Source: an uncultured Chloroflexota bacterium (GTDB lineage: Bacteria; Chloroflexota; UBA11872; UBA12225). From it: a stretch of DNA of 38,344 nt. The DNA lies in contig CADCTC010000212.1 in NCBI GenBank assembly GCA_902805635.1, positions 1 to 38,344 of the forward strand. Reading direction: 5' to 3'. Below are positions 16,392-23,445 of the stretch, piece after piece. Each line of letters starts with the position of its first letter. Position 1 is the stretch's first letter. A program made the position numbers and the translations under genes. The notes below the pieces were generated by a model. The model searched no databases. It was not told the DNA's origin and saw nothing but the letters and a program-made list of their open reading frames with translations.

Positions 16392-17042
16392 CTACGTGCT
16401 GCCCTGCTGGGCCAGTAAGGCAACGCGCGTGCCGGCAGCCAGCGCGGTGGCCGTCACACTGACGCGGGCGGTGACGGCCGAAGGGTCGGCGCCGAGCTCG
16501 CGGCAGAACGTCTCCAGAGCGGAAGCGTCATTTGGCCCGCCGAGCGTCAGCGGGACCAGTAGCTTCGCCTCGAGCTGACTCGCGATCTGGACGGCGCGCG
16601 CTGCCGAGAGTCCCTCCGGCTCCCCGAGCGGGATCAGCAGCACGTCGGCCTGGCCAATCTCCTGCAACCCCGCGCCGGCCGGCAGCTCGGGGAGCCGCCC
16701 AAGGTGGCAAATGGCGATGCCGTCCAGTGTGACGGTGTATACGAAGGTCTTGCGCCGGCCACGCTCGGCGACAACGGCGTCCCCAGCGTTCACCACGTCA
16801 GAGGACAGGTTAAGCGCTACGCCGGAAACGGGGATACCCCTGACCTCGTACTCGCCCGGCCCTTCAATGACGCGGGCGCCGGGCACGTCCAGCAGCTCGT
16901 CGCGCCGAGAGCGGTCACTGAGCGTGACCACGTGCACGCCGACAAGCGCTGCCGGGGGAAGTGGGTTGAAGGGGTCAGTGAGGACGGTTGCCTGAGACGA
17001 TTGCAGGCGCACGCAGGAGCGGCCGAACCAGGTGATATCCAT
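16392..17042 (-). CDS. MBL-fold protein lacking metal ligands (COG2220-like)
   Basis: 216 residues, UlaG/COG2220-type metallo-beta-lactamase fold: 'MDITWFGRSCVRLQ' (strand 1), 'VLTDPFNPLPP' (conserved Asp-Pro), 'GPGEYEVRGIPVSGV' and 'GIAICHLGRLPELP'. The diagnostic metal site is missing. Where active relatives have S-H-x-H-x-D-H after the 'VT' strand, this protein has 'VTLSDRSRRDEL' with no His; and in the 'ICHLGD' motif the Asp is Arg. It is therefore probably not a metallohydrolase and may have a structural or binding role. The start ATG follows the family pattern; no ribosome binding site is obvious. It sits between pyrG and murE, both on the same strand. Confidence 0.75.
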   Translation of the reverse strand: MDITWFGRSCVRLQSSQATVLTDPFNPLPPAALVGVHVVTLSDRSRRDELLDVPGARVIEGPGEYEVRGIPVSGVALNLSSDVVNAGDAVVAERGRRKTFVYTVTLDGIAICHLGRLPELPAGAGLQEIGQADVLLIPLGEPEGLSAARAVQIASQLEAKLLVPLTLGGPNDASALETFCRELGADPSAVTARVSVTATALAAGTRVALLAQQGST

Positions 17043-17138
17043 ACGGAAAGTGGTGCACGAGCCAGCAAAGGCACGTTGGTCCGGAGACGAACAGACGTTC
17101 GCCCAGGCGGAATCTTAGCAGAGGGCGGCCGCCTGACC

Positions 17139-18743
17139 TCACCCCCGACCCCTCTCCGGCACGGAGAGGGGAGGTTCGCCTGCGGTAGATCTCGGCCGAT
17201 AGCCGAGGTTCTGCAGCGCTGTCAGGGCGACGGCGTGCTCGTCCCAAGGGAAGGTGTGGAGCTTGCCGTCCAGCTGGCCGATGATGGAGGTCTCGTGGCC
17301 CTTGCCGGCGAGCAGCACGGCATCGCCGGGGCGGGCGCGGGAGAGAGCTTCCACAATCGCTTTGCGTCGGTCGGGTTGGCGGACAAACGTCTCGCCTTCG
17401 ACGCCGCCGATTGCCAGGGCGCCCGCGGCGATGTCGTCCAGAATGGTGTCGCGGTCCTCCTGGCGCGGGTCTTCATCGGTGAACACGGCGAAGTCGCCCA
17501 GCTGCGCGGCAACGCGGCCCATCATGGGGCGCTTCTGCACGTCACGCTCGCCGGCGCTGCCAAAGACGACGAGCACGCGCCCTCCAGCTGGCGCGACCTG
17601 GCCGCGTAGAAGGGTGAGCACACGTTCCAGGCTGTCCGGTGTGTGCGCGAAGTCCACGACGACGGTGAACGGCTGTCCAGCATCCACGCGCTCCATGCGG
17701 CCTCGCACGCCACGCTGCGCGGCTAGCGCGGCGAGAGCCACGTCAAACGGCGCCTCGAGCGTGCAGCCGGAGGCCAGGGCGGCTAGCGCGTTGTAGACGT
17801 TGAACTCTCCCGGCATCTGGAGGTCGAGGTGATCCTCGCCCCACGGCGAAAGGACGCGGCAGGCGGTGCCCCATGCCTGCGGCTGTACGTCCACGGCGCG
17901 CACGATCGCGCGATCGCCCAGGCCATATGGGATCACCAGCGCCGGCGAGAGAGGCGCGAGCGCGGCGAAGCTGGAGTCGTCGGCGTTGAGCACAGCGGCC
18001 TTGTGGAAGGTGACGTGCTTCGGGCGGCGCGTGTTCGTCTGGAGCAGGTCGAGAATGCGCGCCTTGGCCGCGAGGTACGCGTCGTAGGTGCCGTGATATT
18101 CCATGTGCTCGTGGGTGACGCGGGTCACCACGGCCACGTCGAGCTCACAGCCGGCGAGGCGGTGCTGGTCGAGCGCGTGGGAGGTGGCCTCCAGCACCGC
18201 GCGCGCGCCGCCCTCATCGACAGTGCGGGCGAGCAGCTGCTGAATCTCCACCGCCTCCGGCGTGCTGGTGTGCTGCGGATTAGCCTGCGCGGCGCCGGTG
18301 GATTTGGAGGCGACAGTGGTGGCCATGCCGGTCTGGAAACCGGCGGCCTCCAGAACGGCGGTGGTGAGGGTGCACGTGGTGGTCTTGCCGTCGGTACCGG
18401 TTACACCAACGATGCCAAGTCGCTGGGAAGGTAGGCCGTAGAAGCCGGCGCCTAGCCAGCCGAGGGCAGCGGCAGTGTCGGGCACGGTCACCTGGGGGAC
18501 GCGTTCGGGTAGGTCAACGGGGCGAGAGACTACGACTGCGGCCGCGCCGTTGCGGACCGCCTGGGCAACGTAGTTGTGCCCATCCGACGCGTAGCCGCGG
18601 TGCCAGACAGCGACGAAAAGCGACCCTGGTGTGACGCGGCGACCGTCGTAAGCGATGCCAGTGATGTCCGGGTCTGGGCCCACCGCGCCAGGCGCGGCTA
18701 GCGGCGGTTCAGGCAGGAACGCGAGGAGCTGGGAGAGGCGCAT
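17139..18743 (-). CDS. murE: MurE-type UDP-N-acetylmuramoyl-tripeptide synthetase
   Basis: 534 residues; adds the third (diamino) residue to UDP-MurNAc-L-Ala-D-Glu. Visible are the N-terminal substrate domain ('YDGRRVTPGSLFVAV'), the P-loop 'GVTGTDGKTTT', the central 'EATSHALDQHRL' and 'THEHMEYHGTYDAYLAAKAR', the C-terminal 'VDFAHTPDSLERVL' and 'LLAGKGHE'. In the specificity loop, where diaminopimelate enzymes have D-N-P-R, this one has E-D-P-R ('TDEDPRQED'), so another diamino acid such as ornithine or lysine is plausible. The last codons (PPLSVPERGRG) are encoded by a dispersed hairpin repeat. Followed after 18.8 kb upstream by the UbiE-FemAB fusion on the same strand. Confidence 0.93.
   Translation of the reverse strand: MRLSQLLAFLPEPPLAAPGAVGPDPDITGIAYDGRRVTPGSLFVAVWHRGYASDGHNYVAQAVRNGAAAVVVSRPVDLPERVPQVTVPDTAAALGWLGAGFYGLPSQRLGIVGVTGTDGKTTTCTLTTAVLEAAGFQTGMATTVASKSTGAAQANPQHTSTPEAVEIQQLLARTVDEGGARAVLEATSHALDQHRLAGCELDVAVVTRVTHEHMEYHGTYDAYLAAKARILDLLQTNTRRPKHVTFHKAAVLNADDSSFAALAPLSPALVIPYGLGDRAIVRAVDVQPQAWGTACRVLSPWGEDHLDLQMPGEFNVYNALAALASGCTLEAPFDVALAALAAQRGVRGRMERVDAGQPFTVVVDFAHTPDSLERVLTLLRGQVAPAGGRVLVVFGSAGERDVQKRPMMGRVAAQLGDFAVFTDEDPRQEDRDTILDDIAAGALAIGGVEGETFVRQPDRRKAIVEALSRARPGDAVLLAGKGHETSIIGQLDGKLHTFPWDEHAVALTALQNLGYRPRSTAGEPPLSVPERGRG
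17149..17171. repeat. Hairpin repeat in the 3' end of murE
   Basis: CCCCTCTCCG (17149-17158) and CGGAGAGGGG (17162-17171) are perfect 10-bp arms around a GCA loop. The sequence, with its 'CTCACCCCCGACC' flank, is of a type dispersed in many GC-rich genomes. It is inside the coding sequence and encodes the tail of MurE. No U-run follows the minus-strand hairpin, so it is not a classical terminator. Confidence 0.75.
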
Positions 18744-18800
18744 GGCGACTTAGAGAGTGTTTCACACGCGCCGACCCTGATGTCGGTGCCGAACAGTGCG

Positions 18801-18824
18801 CTTCGACACGCTCAGCGCGGACGG
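18801..18824. repeat. Diverged half-copy of the CTTCGACAAGCTCAGG repeat
   Basis: CTTCGACACGCTCAGCGCGG followed by ACGG matches the right half of the element at 8844-8920 (CTTCGACAAGCTCAGGGAGA, ACGG) with a few changes. A GTTTCAC lies 40 bases to its left (about 18759), as in the full copy, but the left core is degraded. It fills most of the short gap between murE and the UbiE-FemAB gene. Confidence 0.55.
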
Positions 18825-18829
18825 ACTTG

Positions 18830-20698
18830 TCAGTCGTGTCCTGCGCCCCCGGACGCAGCGCGCTCGCCGCGCAGGCGGCGCAGCAGCGCGATGTAGCGCG
18901 GCACGGCGCGCTCCCAAAGGGCATACATGAGTGGAGAGATGACGTAGTCATAGACGCCCAGCATGCGCACATGCCGGCCGCCAAAGCCTTGCTTGAAGTA
19001 GTAGACGCCGGCGAGCGGGTCTTCCTTGTCCGCCGGGTCGTCGGGGGCGCCCCACATGTCGTAGGACTCGCAGCCGGCCTCGCGTGCCCACTGCATGGTG
19101 TGCCACTGGAGCAGGTGCGCCGCGTGCGCTTTGAGGCCCTTCTGAGACGCGCCACCATATAAGTACCAGGCGCGCTTGCCCAGGCGGCAGCCCATCACCG
19201 CGGCTTCAGTAGCGCCGTCCACCTCGCCCAAGAACAACTCGCACAACCCTCCGCCGTGCAGCCGCCGGTAGGCGCTGCGATAGTACGCCAGCGGGCGGAT
19301 CACGTAGCTCTGCCGGCGCTCGGTTTCCTGCATCAGCTCGAAGAAGCGCTCCAGGTCGGCTTCACTACCGGTACGCACCGTGACGCCATCACGGGGCGCC
19401 TTGTTGATGTAGCGCCGCCAGGTGGCGCTCATGCGACCCAGGACTTCTTTCCCCGCGCCGCGCAGGTCGGTGATGACGGTGCTGCGCGCCTGTATCTGCT
19501 CGGCTGCCGGCAGGTAGTCCTCGTCCCGCAGCACGGCGGCAGCCGAGGTGTCGGTCCATTCGACGTCGGGATCGACCTTGAGGAAAATGCAGCGGTCCCG
19601 GCGCGCGCGCTCGGCCAGGCGGCGCAGCACCTCGGCGAACAGCTCACCATCGTCGTAATCGAGCGCGGGGCCCTTTTGGCAGTAGGCGATCCCAAACGGG
19701 CTGGCTGGCAGCGCGCGGCGTGAAACCGATGCGGCGGCGACGGCCGTGCCGCCGCGCTCGAAGACTACGCGCCGCGGCTCCCACCCGGTTTCGCGCTTCA
19801 GCTCGGCCCATTCCCACGCTTGCATCAGGTGCGCGTTCGGCACGGTCGCTAGCGTCGTGTTCCATTCGGCTGCGGTGTGGACCTCACGCTCGGTAACTGG
19901 CGCTTGCCGCTGATCGGCTGACATGTCAGGCGAAAGGGGTGCAGTGGTGGGTTTGACGGCAGTGTGGAGGGCGACGGTGCCCAGGGCGAGCAGGCAGAAC
20001 GTGACGGGATCGAAGCCCGCCTCCCTCAACAGGGAGGCAAGCTGATCGGCGTCGGGGAAGACTTTCACCGAGTTGGGCAGATAGCGATATGCGAAGCCAC
20101 GACCGGAGACCATGCCGCCGATGAGTGGCACGACTCCGGAGAAGTAGAGATCGAACAGACGGCCGAACCCAGGCATTGGCGAGCCCCTCACCGGGGTAAG
20201 CTCAAGAATGGCCAGGCGTCCGCCGGGCCGCAGGACGCGGGCGAGCTCAGCGAAGACGGTAGGCAAGTGCGCCACGTTGCGCAGCGTGAAGCCGGTGACG
20301 ATAGCATCCACCGAGTGATCAGCCACGGGCAGACGCATGGCGTCTGCCAAGAGGGGCAGCACGCTCTTCCCGGTCGGCGAGCCGTGACGCTTTCGGTCGG
20401 CCAGCGTCAGCATGCCGGCGGAGAAGTCGGCAGCGATGACGCGTGCCTGCGGTGCGGCTCTGGCCAGAGCAAACGAGAGGTCGCCGGTGCCGGCGCCGAC
20501 GTCGAGCGCCACGCGCACGGTCTCCGGGTAGATGGCGTCGGCGGCCAGGCGCCGCCAGCCTTCGTCCTGGCCGCCGGTCATCAGGCGGTTCATCAGGTCG
20601 TAGCGCGCGGCGATAGAGTCGAACATGCCGCGCACGAAGCGCGCCTTATCCCTAGGCGCGGCGGCGGGCGCAGCGCCTGGAAGCGGGTGAATTGACAC
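18830..20698 (-). CDS. ubiE: Fusion of UbiE methyltransferase and FemAB peptidyltransferase
   Basis: One uninterrupted 622-codon frame with two whole enzymes. Residues 15-240 are a demethylmenaquinone/UbiE C-methyltransferase: 'FDSIAARYDLMNRLMTGGQD', SAM site 'ALDVGAGTGDLS', 'GFTLRNVAHL', 'RVLRPGGRLAILELT' and 'GFAYRYLPNSV'. Residues 259-622 are a FemAB/FemX-type protein: 'LMQAWEWAELKRETGWEPRR', 'MSATWRRYINKAPRDGV', 'YLYGGASQKG', 'LLQWHTMQWAREAGCESYDM' and 'YYFKQGFGG'. The join (about 240-259) is Thr/Pro-rich. An internal ATG at codon 259 has no ribosome binding site, so separate translation of the second half is unlikely. The GTG start shares a base with the stop of the polyprenyl synthase gene (TAGTG). 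It links menaquinone and peptidoglycan synthesis. Confidence 0.88.
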   Translation of the reverse strand: MSIHPLPGAAPAAAPRDKARFVRGMFDSIAARYDLMNRLMTGGQDEGWRRLAADAIYPETVRVALDVGAGTGDLSFALARAAPQARVIAADFSAGMLTLADRKRHGSPTGKSVLPLLADAMRLPVADHSVDAIVTGFTLRNVAHLPTVFAELARVLRPGGRLAILELTPVRGSPMPGFGRLFDLYFSGVVPLIGGMVSGRGFAYRYLPNSVKVFPDADQLASLLREAGFDPVTFCLLALGTVALHTAVKPTTAPLSPDMSADQRQAPVTEREVHTAAEWNTTLATVPNAHLMQAWEWAELKRETGWEPRRVVFERGGTAVAAASVSRRALPASPFGIAYCQKGPALDYDDGELFAEVLRRLAERARRDRCIFLKVDPDVEWTDTSAAAVLRDEDYLPAAEQIQARSTVITDLRGAGKEVLGRMSATWRRYINKAPRDGVTVRTGSEADLERFFELMQETERRQSYVIRPLAYYRSAYRRLHGGGLCELFLGEVDGATEAAVMGCRLGKRAWYLYGGASQKGLKAHAAHLLQWHTMQWAREAGCESYDMWGAPDDPADKEDPLAGVYYFKQGFGGRHVRMLGVYDYVISPLMYALWERAVPRYIALLRRLRGERAASGGAGHD

Positions 20699-21777
20699 TA
20701 CTCGTGCCGGTCCACGGTGTAGCGCGCCAGCTGCCGTAGCGACTCGACCATCGGGTCTTCACGCAGCCCATCCAGAGCCGTCAGCGCCTCGGTGGCGTAG
20801 GCACGCGCGCGATCGAGGGCGTTCGCGGTGGCGCCCGAGGCGTGGATGGTTTCCACCGCCTCGGCAGCGCGGTCTACGGCAGCCGCGTCGCGCCGCAGGA
20901 GCCCGCGCACCAGCGGATCATCTGGGTAGCGACGCAGGAAAATGATGGCCGGGAGAGTGATGGTTCCCTGGCGCAGGTCACTGCCGACCGGCTTGCCCAG
21001 CTGCGCCTCGGTGGCGGTGTAGTCCAGTACGTCGTCCGCGATCTGAAAGGCCATGCCCAGGGCCATACCGTAATCACGTAGGCGCGTCACCAGCTCCGGA
21101 TCGCGAGCGTCCAGCATGGCGCCGGTCTGCGCTGACATCGCAAAGAGAGACGCGGTCTTCCCGCGGATCTTTGCCAGGTAGGCTCGCTCGGTGTCGGCCA
21201 GGTCGTCGTCCAGCGTGGGGCGCAGCATCTCTCCCTTGACGAGTTCCATCACGGCCCAGGAAAAGACGCCCATGATGGCGGGGTCGTCCAGGCTGGCGAC
21301 CAGCTCGCCCGATTTCCCGAAGAGGTAGTCGCCAGTCAGGACGGCCAGGGTGTTGCTGAACGACGCGTTGATCGTGGGTTTGCCGCGGCGCGCGTCGGAT
21401 TCGTCCAACACGTCATCGTGAATGAGCGTGGCGGTATGGAGCAGCTCGGCGGCGACGGCGAGAGAGACGCGTCGCTCCAACCGGTTCTCATGCATGCGGG
21501 CGGCGAGCACCACCAGCGCCGGCCGGACCCGCTTACCTCCGGCCGAGAGGATCAGGCTGAGAGTCTGGCTGAGCACCGTCGACTCTACGCCGGCCACGTC
21601 CTGGATGGCGCGCTCGACCGCATCCAGATCTTCCGCCACGGGCGCGAAGAGCGACGCCGCGCCGACAGAGCCGGGCACACTGGCGGATGGCGCGGCGCCG
21701 TTGGTCGGCTGCGTTTCCCGGTGTCGGGCGGTCTGGGGGGCAGGCGTCGCGGAGCCGCCAGGGATGAACGGCATCAT
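20698..21777 (-). CDS. Long-chain polyprenyl diphosphate synthase
   Basis: 359 residues; extends farnesyl or geranyl diphosphate with isopentenyl units to a C35-C50 chain, probably the menaquinone side chain. 'GGKRVRP' (80-86) and the first Asp-rich motif DDVLD (121-125) with the second DDVLD (248-252, 'FQIADDVLDYT') are complete; 'KTASLFAMSAQTGA' is the conserved Lys helix. The first 45 residues are disordered and unusual for the family. The ATG overlaps the TatD stop (ATGA) and the stop overlaps the start of the UbiE-FemAB gene. Being directly before UbiE supports a role in menaquinone. Octaprenyl versus heptaprenyl specificity cannot be read from this. Confidence 0.93.
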   Translation of the reverse strand: MMPFIPGGSATPAPQTARHRETQPTNGAAPSASVPGSVGAASLFAPVAEDLDAVERAIQDVAGVESTVLSQTLSLILSAGGKRVRPALVVLAARMHENRLERRVSLAVAAELLHTATLIHDDVLDESDARRGKPTINASFSNTLAVLTGDYLFGKSGELVASLDDPAIMGVFSWAVMELVKGEMLRPTLDDDLADTERAYLAKIRGKTASLFAMSAQTGAMLDARDPELVTRLRDYGMALGMAFQIADDVLDYTATEAQLGKPVGSDLRQGTITLPAIIFLRRYPDDPLVRGLLRRDAAAVDRAAEAVETIHASGATANALDRARAYATEALTALDGLREDPMVESLRQLARYTVDRHE

Positions 21778-22640
21778 GCCGCCGGTCCCGTACGAGCAGC
21801 TGCCGCGCCGCTCGACTCTTCCAATACGCCGGGCAGATCGAATAGACGGACCGCGTTCCGCGTGGTCTGGTGCGCCATCTCTTCGAATCCTACGTCTCGC
21901 GCGCGTGCCGCCGCTTCGGCCACCAGCTGGACATGAGCGGGCTCGTTGCGCTCGCCGCGGTGTCCAGCCGGCGAAAGATAGGGGCAGTCAGTTTCCACAA
22001 TGATGCGCTCGTCCGGCACTGCGGCGATGGCGTGCGCCAGCGTCGTGTCTTTGCGGTAGGTCAGGGGCCCGGCGCACGAGATGTACAGGCCCAGCGCAAC
22101 TGACGCTAGCGCGTCGGTCGCGGTGCCATCGAAGCAGTGCATCACGCCGCGCGGTGGACGGCGCCGGGCCAGCAGGTCCAGCGTGGCGGGCATCGCCTCG
22201 CGCGAGTGGACGACCACCGGGAGCCCGCGCGCCGCCGCAAGGTCGAGTTGGGCGGCGAACGCCTCGCGCTGGCGCGCCGCCGGCGACAGGTTGCGGTAGA
22301 AGTCCAGCCCGCATTCGCCGATGCCCACCACACGTGGTTCGGCTGCGAGCTGTTCGAGCCGCTTCATGGCGCCAGCATTGACCGACGTCGCGTGATGCGG
22401 GTGAATGCCGACGGTGGCCCACACGTCAGGGTGTTGGGCGGCCACCCGGACGGCGGCTTCACTGGAGGCGATGTCATAGCCCACAACCACCATGGCAACT
22501 AGGCCCGCCTCGCGGGCACGCCCCATTACCGCAGAAAGGTCGTCGGCATACCGGCGGTCCGTCAGGTGCGTGTGGGTGTCTACCAGGAGCGCGCCGGCCA
22601 TCTGCGCAGCCGCGCGTGGCGCCACCGGCAGGGGTGCCAT
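21774..22640 (-). CDS. tatD: TatD-family metal-dependent DNase/hydrolase
   Basis: 288 residues, TIM-barrel amidohydrolase-type fold. Metal ligands are seen in 'DTHTHL' (about 21-26), 'GIGECGLDFYRN' (Glu), 'PVVVHSREA' (His), 'GVMHCFDGTATDAL' (His) and 'IIVETDCPYLSP' (Asp). Family members are 3'-5' exonucleases or D-tyrosyl-tRNA-independent nucleases linked to DNA repair. The ATG is eight bases after a TATCAT hexamer with no ribosome binding site, so a leaderless start is possible; an internal ATG at codon 14 (MAGALLVDTHTHL) is an alternative. First gene of the overlapping set with the polyprenyl synthase and the UbiE-FemAB fusion. Confidence 0.93.
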   Translation of the reverse strand: MAPLPVAPRAAAQMAGALLVDTHTHLTDRRYADDLSAVMGRAREAGLVAMVVVGYDIASSEAAVRVAAQHPDVWATVGIHPHHATSVNAGAMKRLEQLAAEPRVVGIGECGLDFYRNLSPAARQREAFAAQLDLAAARGLPVVVHSREAMPATLDLLARRRPPRGVMHCFDGTATDALASVALGLYISCAGPLTYRKDTTLAHAIAAVPDERIIVETDCPYLSPAGHRGERNEPAHVQLVAEAAARARDVGFEEMAHQTTRNAVRLFDLPGVLEESSGAAAARTGPAA

Positions 22641-22648
22641 GGGACCCG

Positions 22649-22654
22649 ATGATA
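22649..22654 (-). promoter_or_regulatory. -10-like hexamer for tatD
   Basis: TATCAT on the minus strand, eight bases before the tatD ATG. No -35 box or ribosome binding site is evident. One of several start-proximal TAnnnT hexamers in this window. Confidence 0.35.
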
Positions 22655-22686
22655 TCAGGGAGAGTAACGGTCGGCGGCACTGAGCG

Positions 22687-23127
22687 CTATTCCAGGATGC
22701 GGCGCAGGTTCGCCAGGCAGCCGCGGGACTGCTCGTCCAACCGGCTCTCTAGATTGAGCATGCGCGCGACGAGCGGGCCAACGCCGGGTGGCAGCTCGAA
22801 CTGCATGCGGTAGGTGACGCGCGTCTGCGCTCCTTCGCCCTCCGGTTGGAAGGTCCAGGAGCCAGAGTGTGTCGGCCCGGTGACACCGTTGAAGGCGATG
22901 AAGCGCTCCGGGACCAGCTGGACCACCTCATCAGTGACATCGATGGGTATGCCGGCGATCTTGCTGACGAAGCGGAAGCGCGTGCCGATCCGCGTCTCGC
23001 CGGGCGTGAGTCGCTCGCTGCGCTGGAGGTCAGGCACCCACTCCACATTCCGCTCAGCCTGCGTGATGTACGCGAAAATGGACGCGGCGGGAGCGTTGAT
23101 GACGGCGCTATTGACGACTTCGGGCAC
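22687..23127 (-). CDS. SRPBCC/START-like ligand-binding protein (CoxG/polyketide cyclase type)
   Basis: 146 residues. 'VVNSAVINAPAASIFAYITQ' is the opening strand and helix of the helix-grip fold, followed by 'VEWVPDLQRSERL', 'IPIDVTDEVVQLVPERFIAF', 'GSWTFQPEGEGAQTRVTYRM' and the long C-terminal helix 'LESRLDEQSRGCLANLRRIL'. Such proteins bind a hydrophobic ligand in a central cavity; the ligand here is unknown. The frame is open to 23208, but the GTG at 23125-23127 is chosen since it is five bases after AGGGGA and opens the conserved domain. A promoter-like pair of boxes lies about 65 bases upstream. Confidence 0.85.
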   Translation of the reverse strand: MPEVVNSAVINAPAASIFAYITQAERNVEWVPDLQRSERLTPGETRIGTRFRFVSKIAGIPIDVTDEVVQLVPERFIAFNGVTGPTHSGSWTFQPEGEGAQTRVTYRMQFELPPGVGPLVARMLNLESRLDEQSRGCLANLRRILE

Positions 23128-23188
23128 GAGATTCCCCTGAAAGGATTCTACGGTGGACGGTGGGGCAATGCAGTAGTGCGCCTCGCTC

Positions 23189-23216
23189 TTTATAATGGCA
23201 GCGGGCACATTTACAA
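23189..23216 (-). promoter_or_regulatory. Promoter of the SRPBCC gene; overlapping + strand TATAAT
   Basis: On the minus strand TTGTAA (23211-23216) and TATAAA (23189-23194) are 16 bases apart. On the + strand the overlapping 23191-23196 reads TATAAT, a perfect -10 box, but has no convincing -35 box 17 bases upstream. The two could compete for polymerase. Confidence 0.45.
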
Positions 23217-23262
23217 ACGCATACGCCCGCGCAGCCCAAGCACCTAGGCACTACTCCCCGCT

Positions 23263-23281
23263 GCCGCGCTGTAAGCGCGGC
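23263..23281. other. Hairpin in the leader of the NYN gene
   Basis: GCCGCGCT-GTA-AGCGCGGC is a perfect 8-bp stem with a 3-base loop. It would lie about 165 bases before the NYN start. It lacks a U-run and matches no riboswitch or structured RNA that I recognise. Confidence 0.45.
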
Positions 23282-23445
23282 GCATCCCGGCTTGAGGCGA
23301 CAGGCGCCGGCAACCGCGGCAGGCGTTACGCGCCGGACCGCTGCAGCGCGCCTGAGTGCGCGCAGCGTGGTCCATGCGCGAGTCTGCCAGCGCGCCGCGT
23401 GCGCCGTCCCGGCCGGCAGCCCACTGAAAGGACGCACAGAAAGAC

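Larger units (their letters stand above)
23128..23445. other. Divergent promoter region and structured leader of the NYN gene
   Basis: 318 bases without a gene, between the SRPBCC gene (-) and the NYN gene (+). It has two back-to-back -10 boxes near 23190 and, to the right, GC-rich sequence with a perfect hairpin (23263-23281) and a repeated GCGCCGG. If the + strand TATAAT at 23191 is used, the NYN mRNA has a leader of about 245 bases. Confidence 0.5.
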
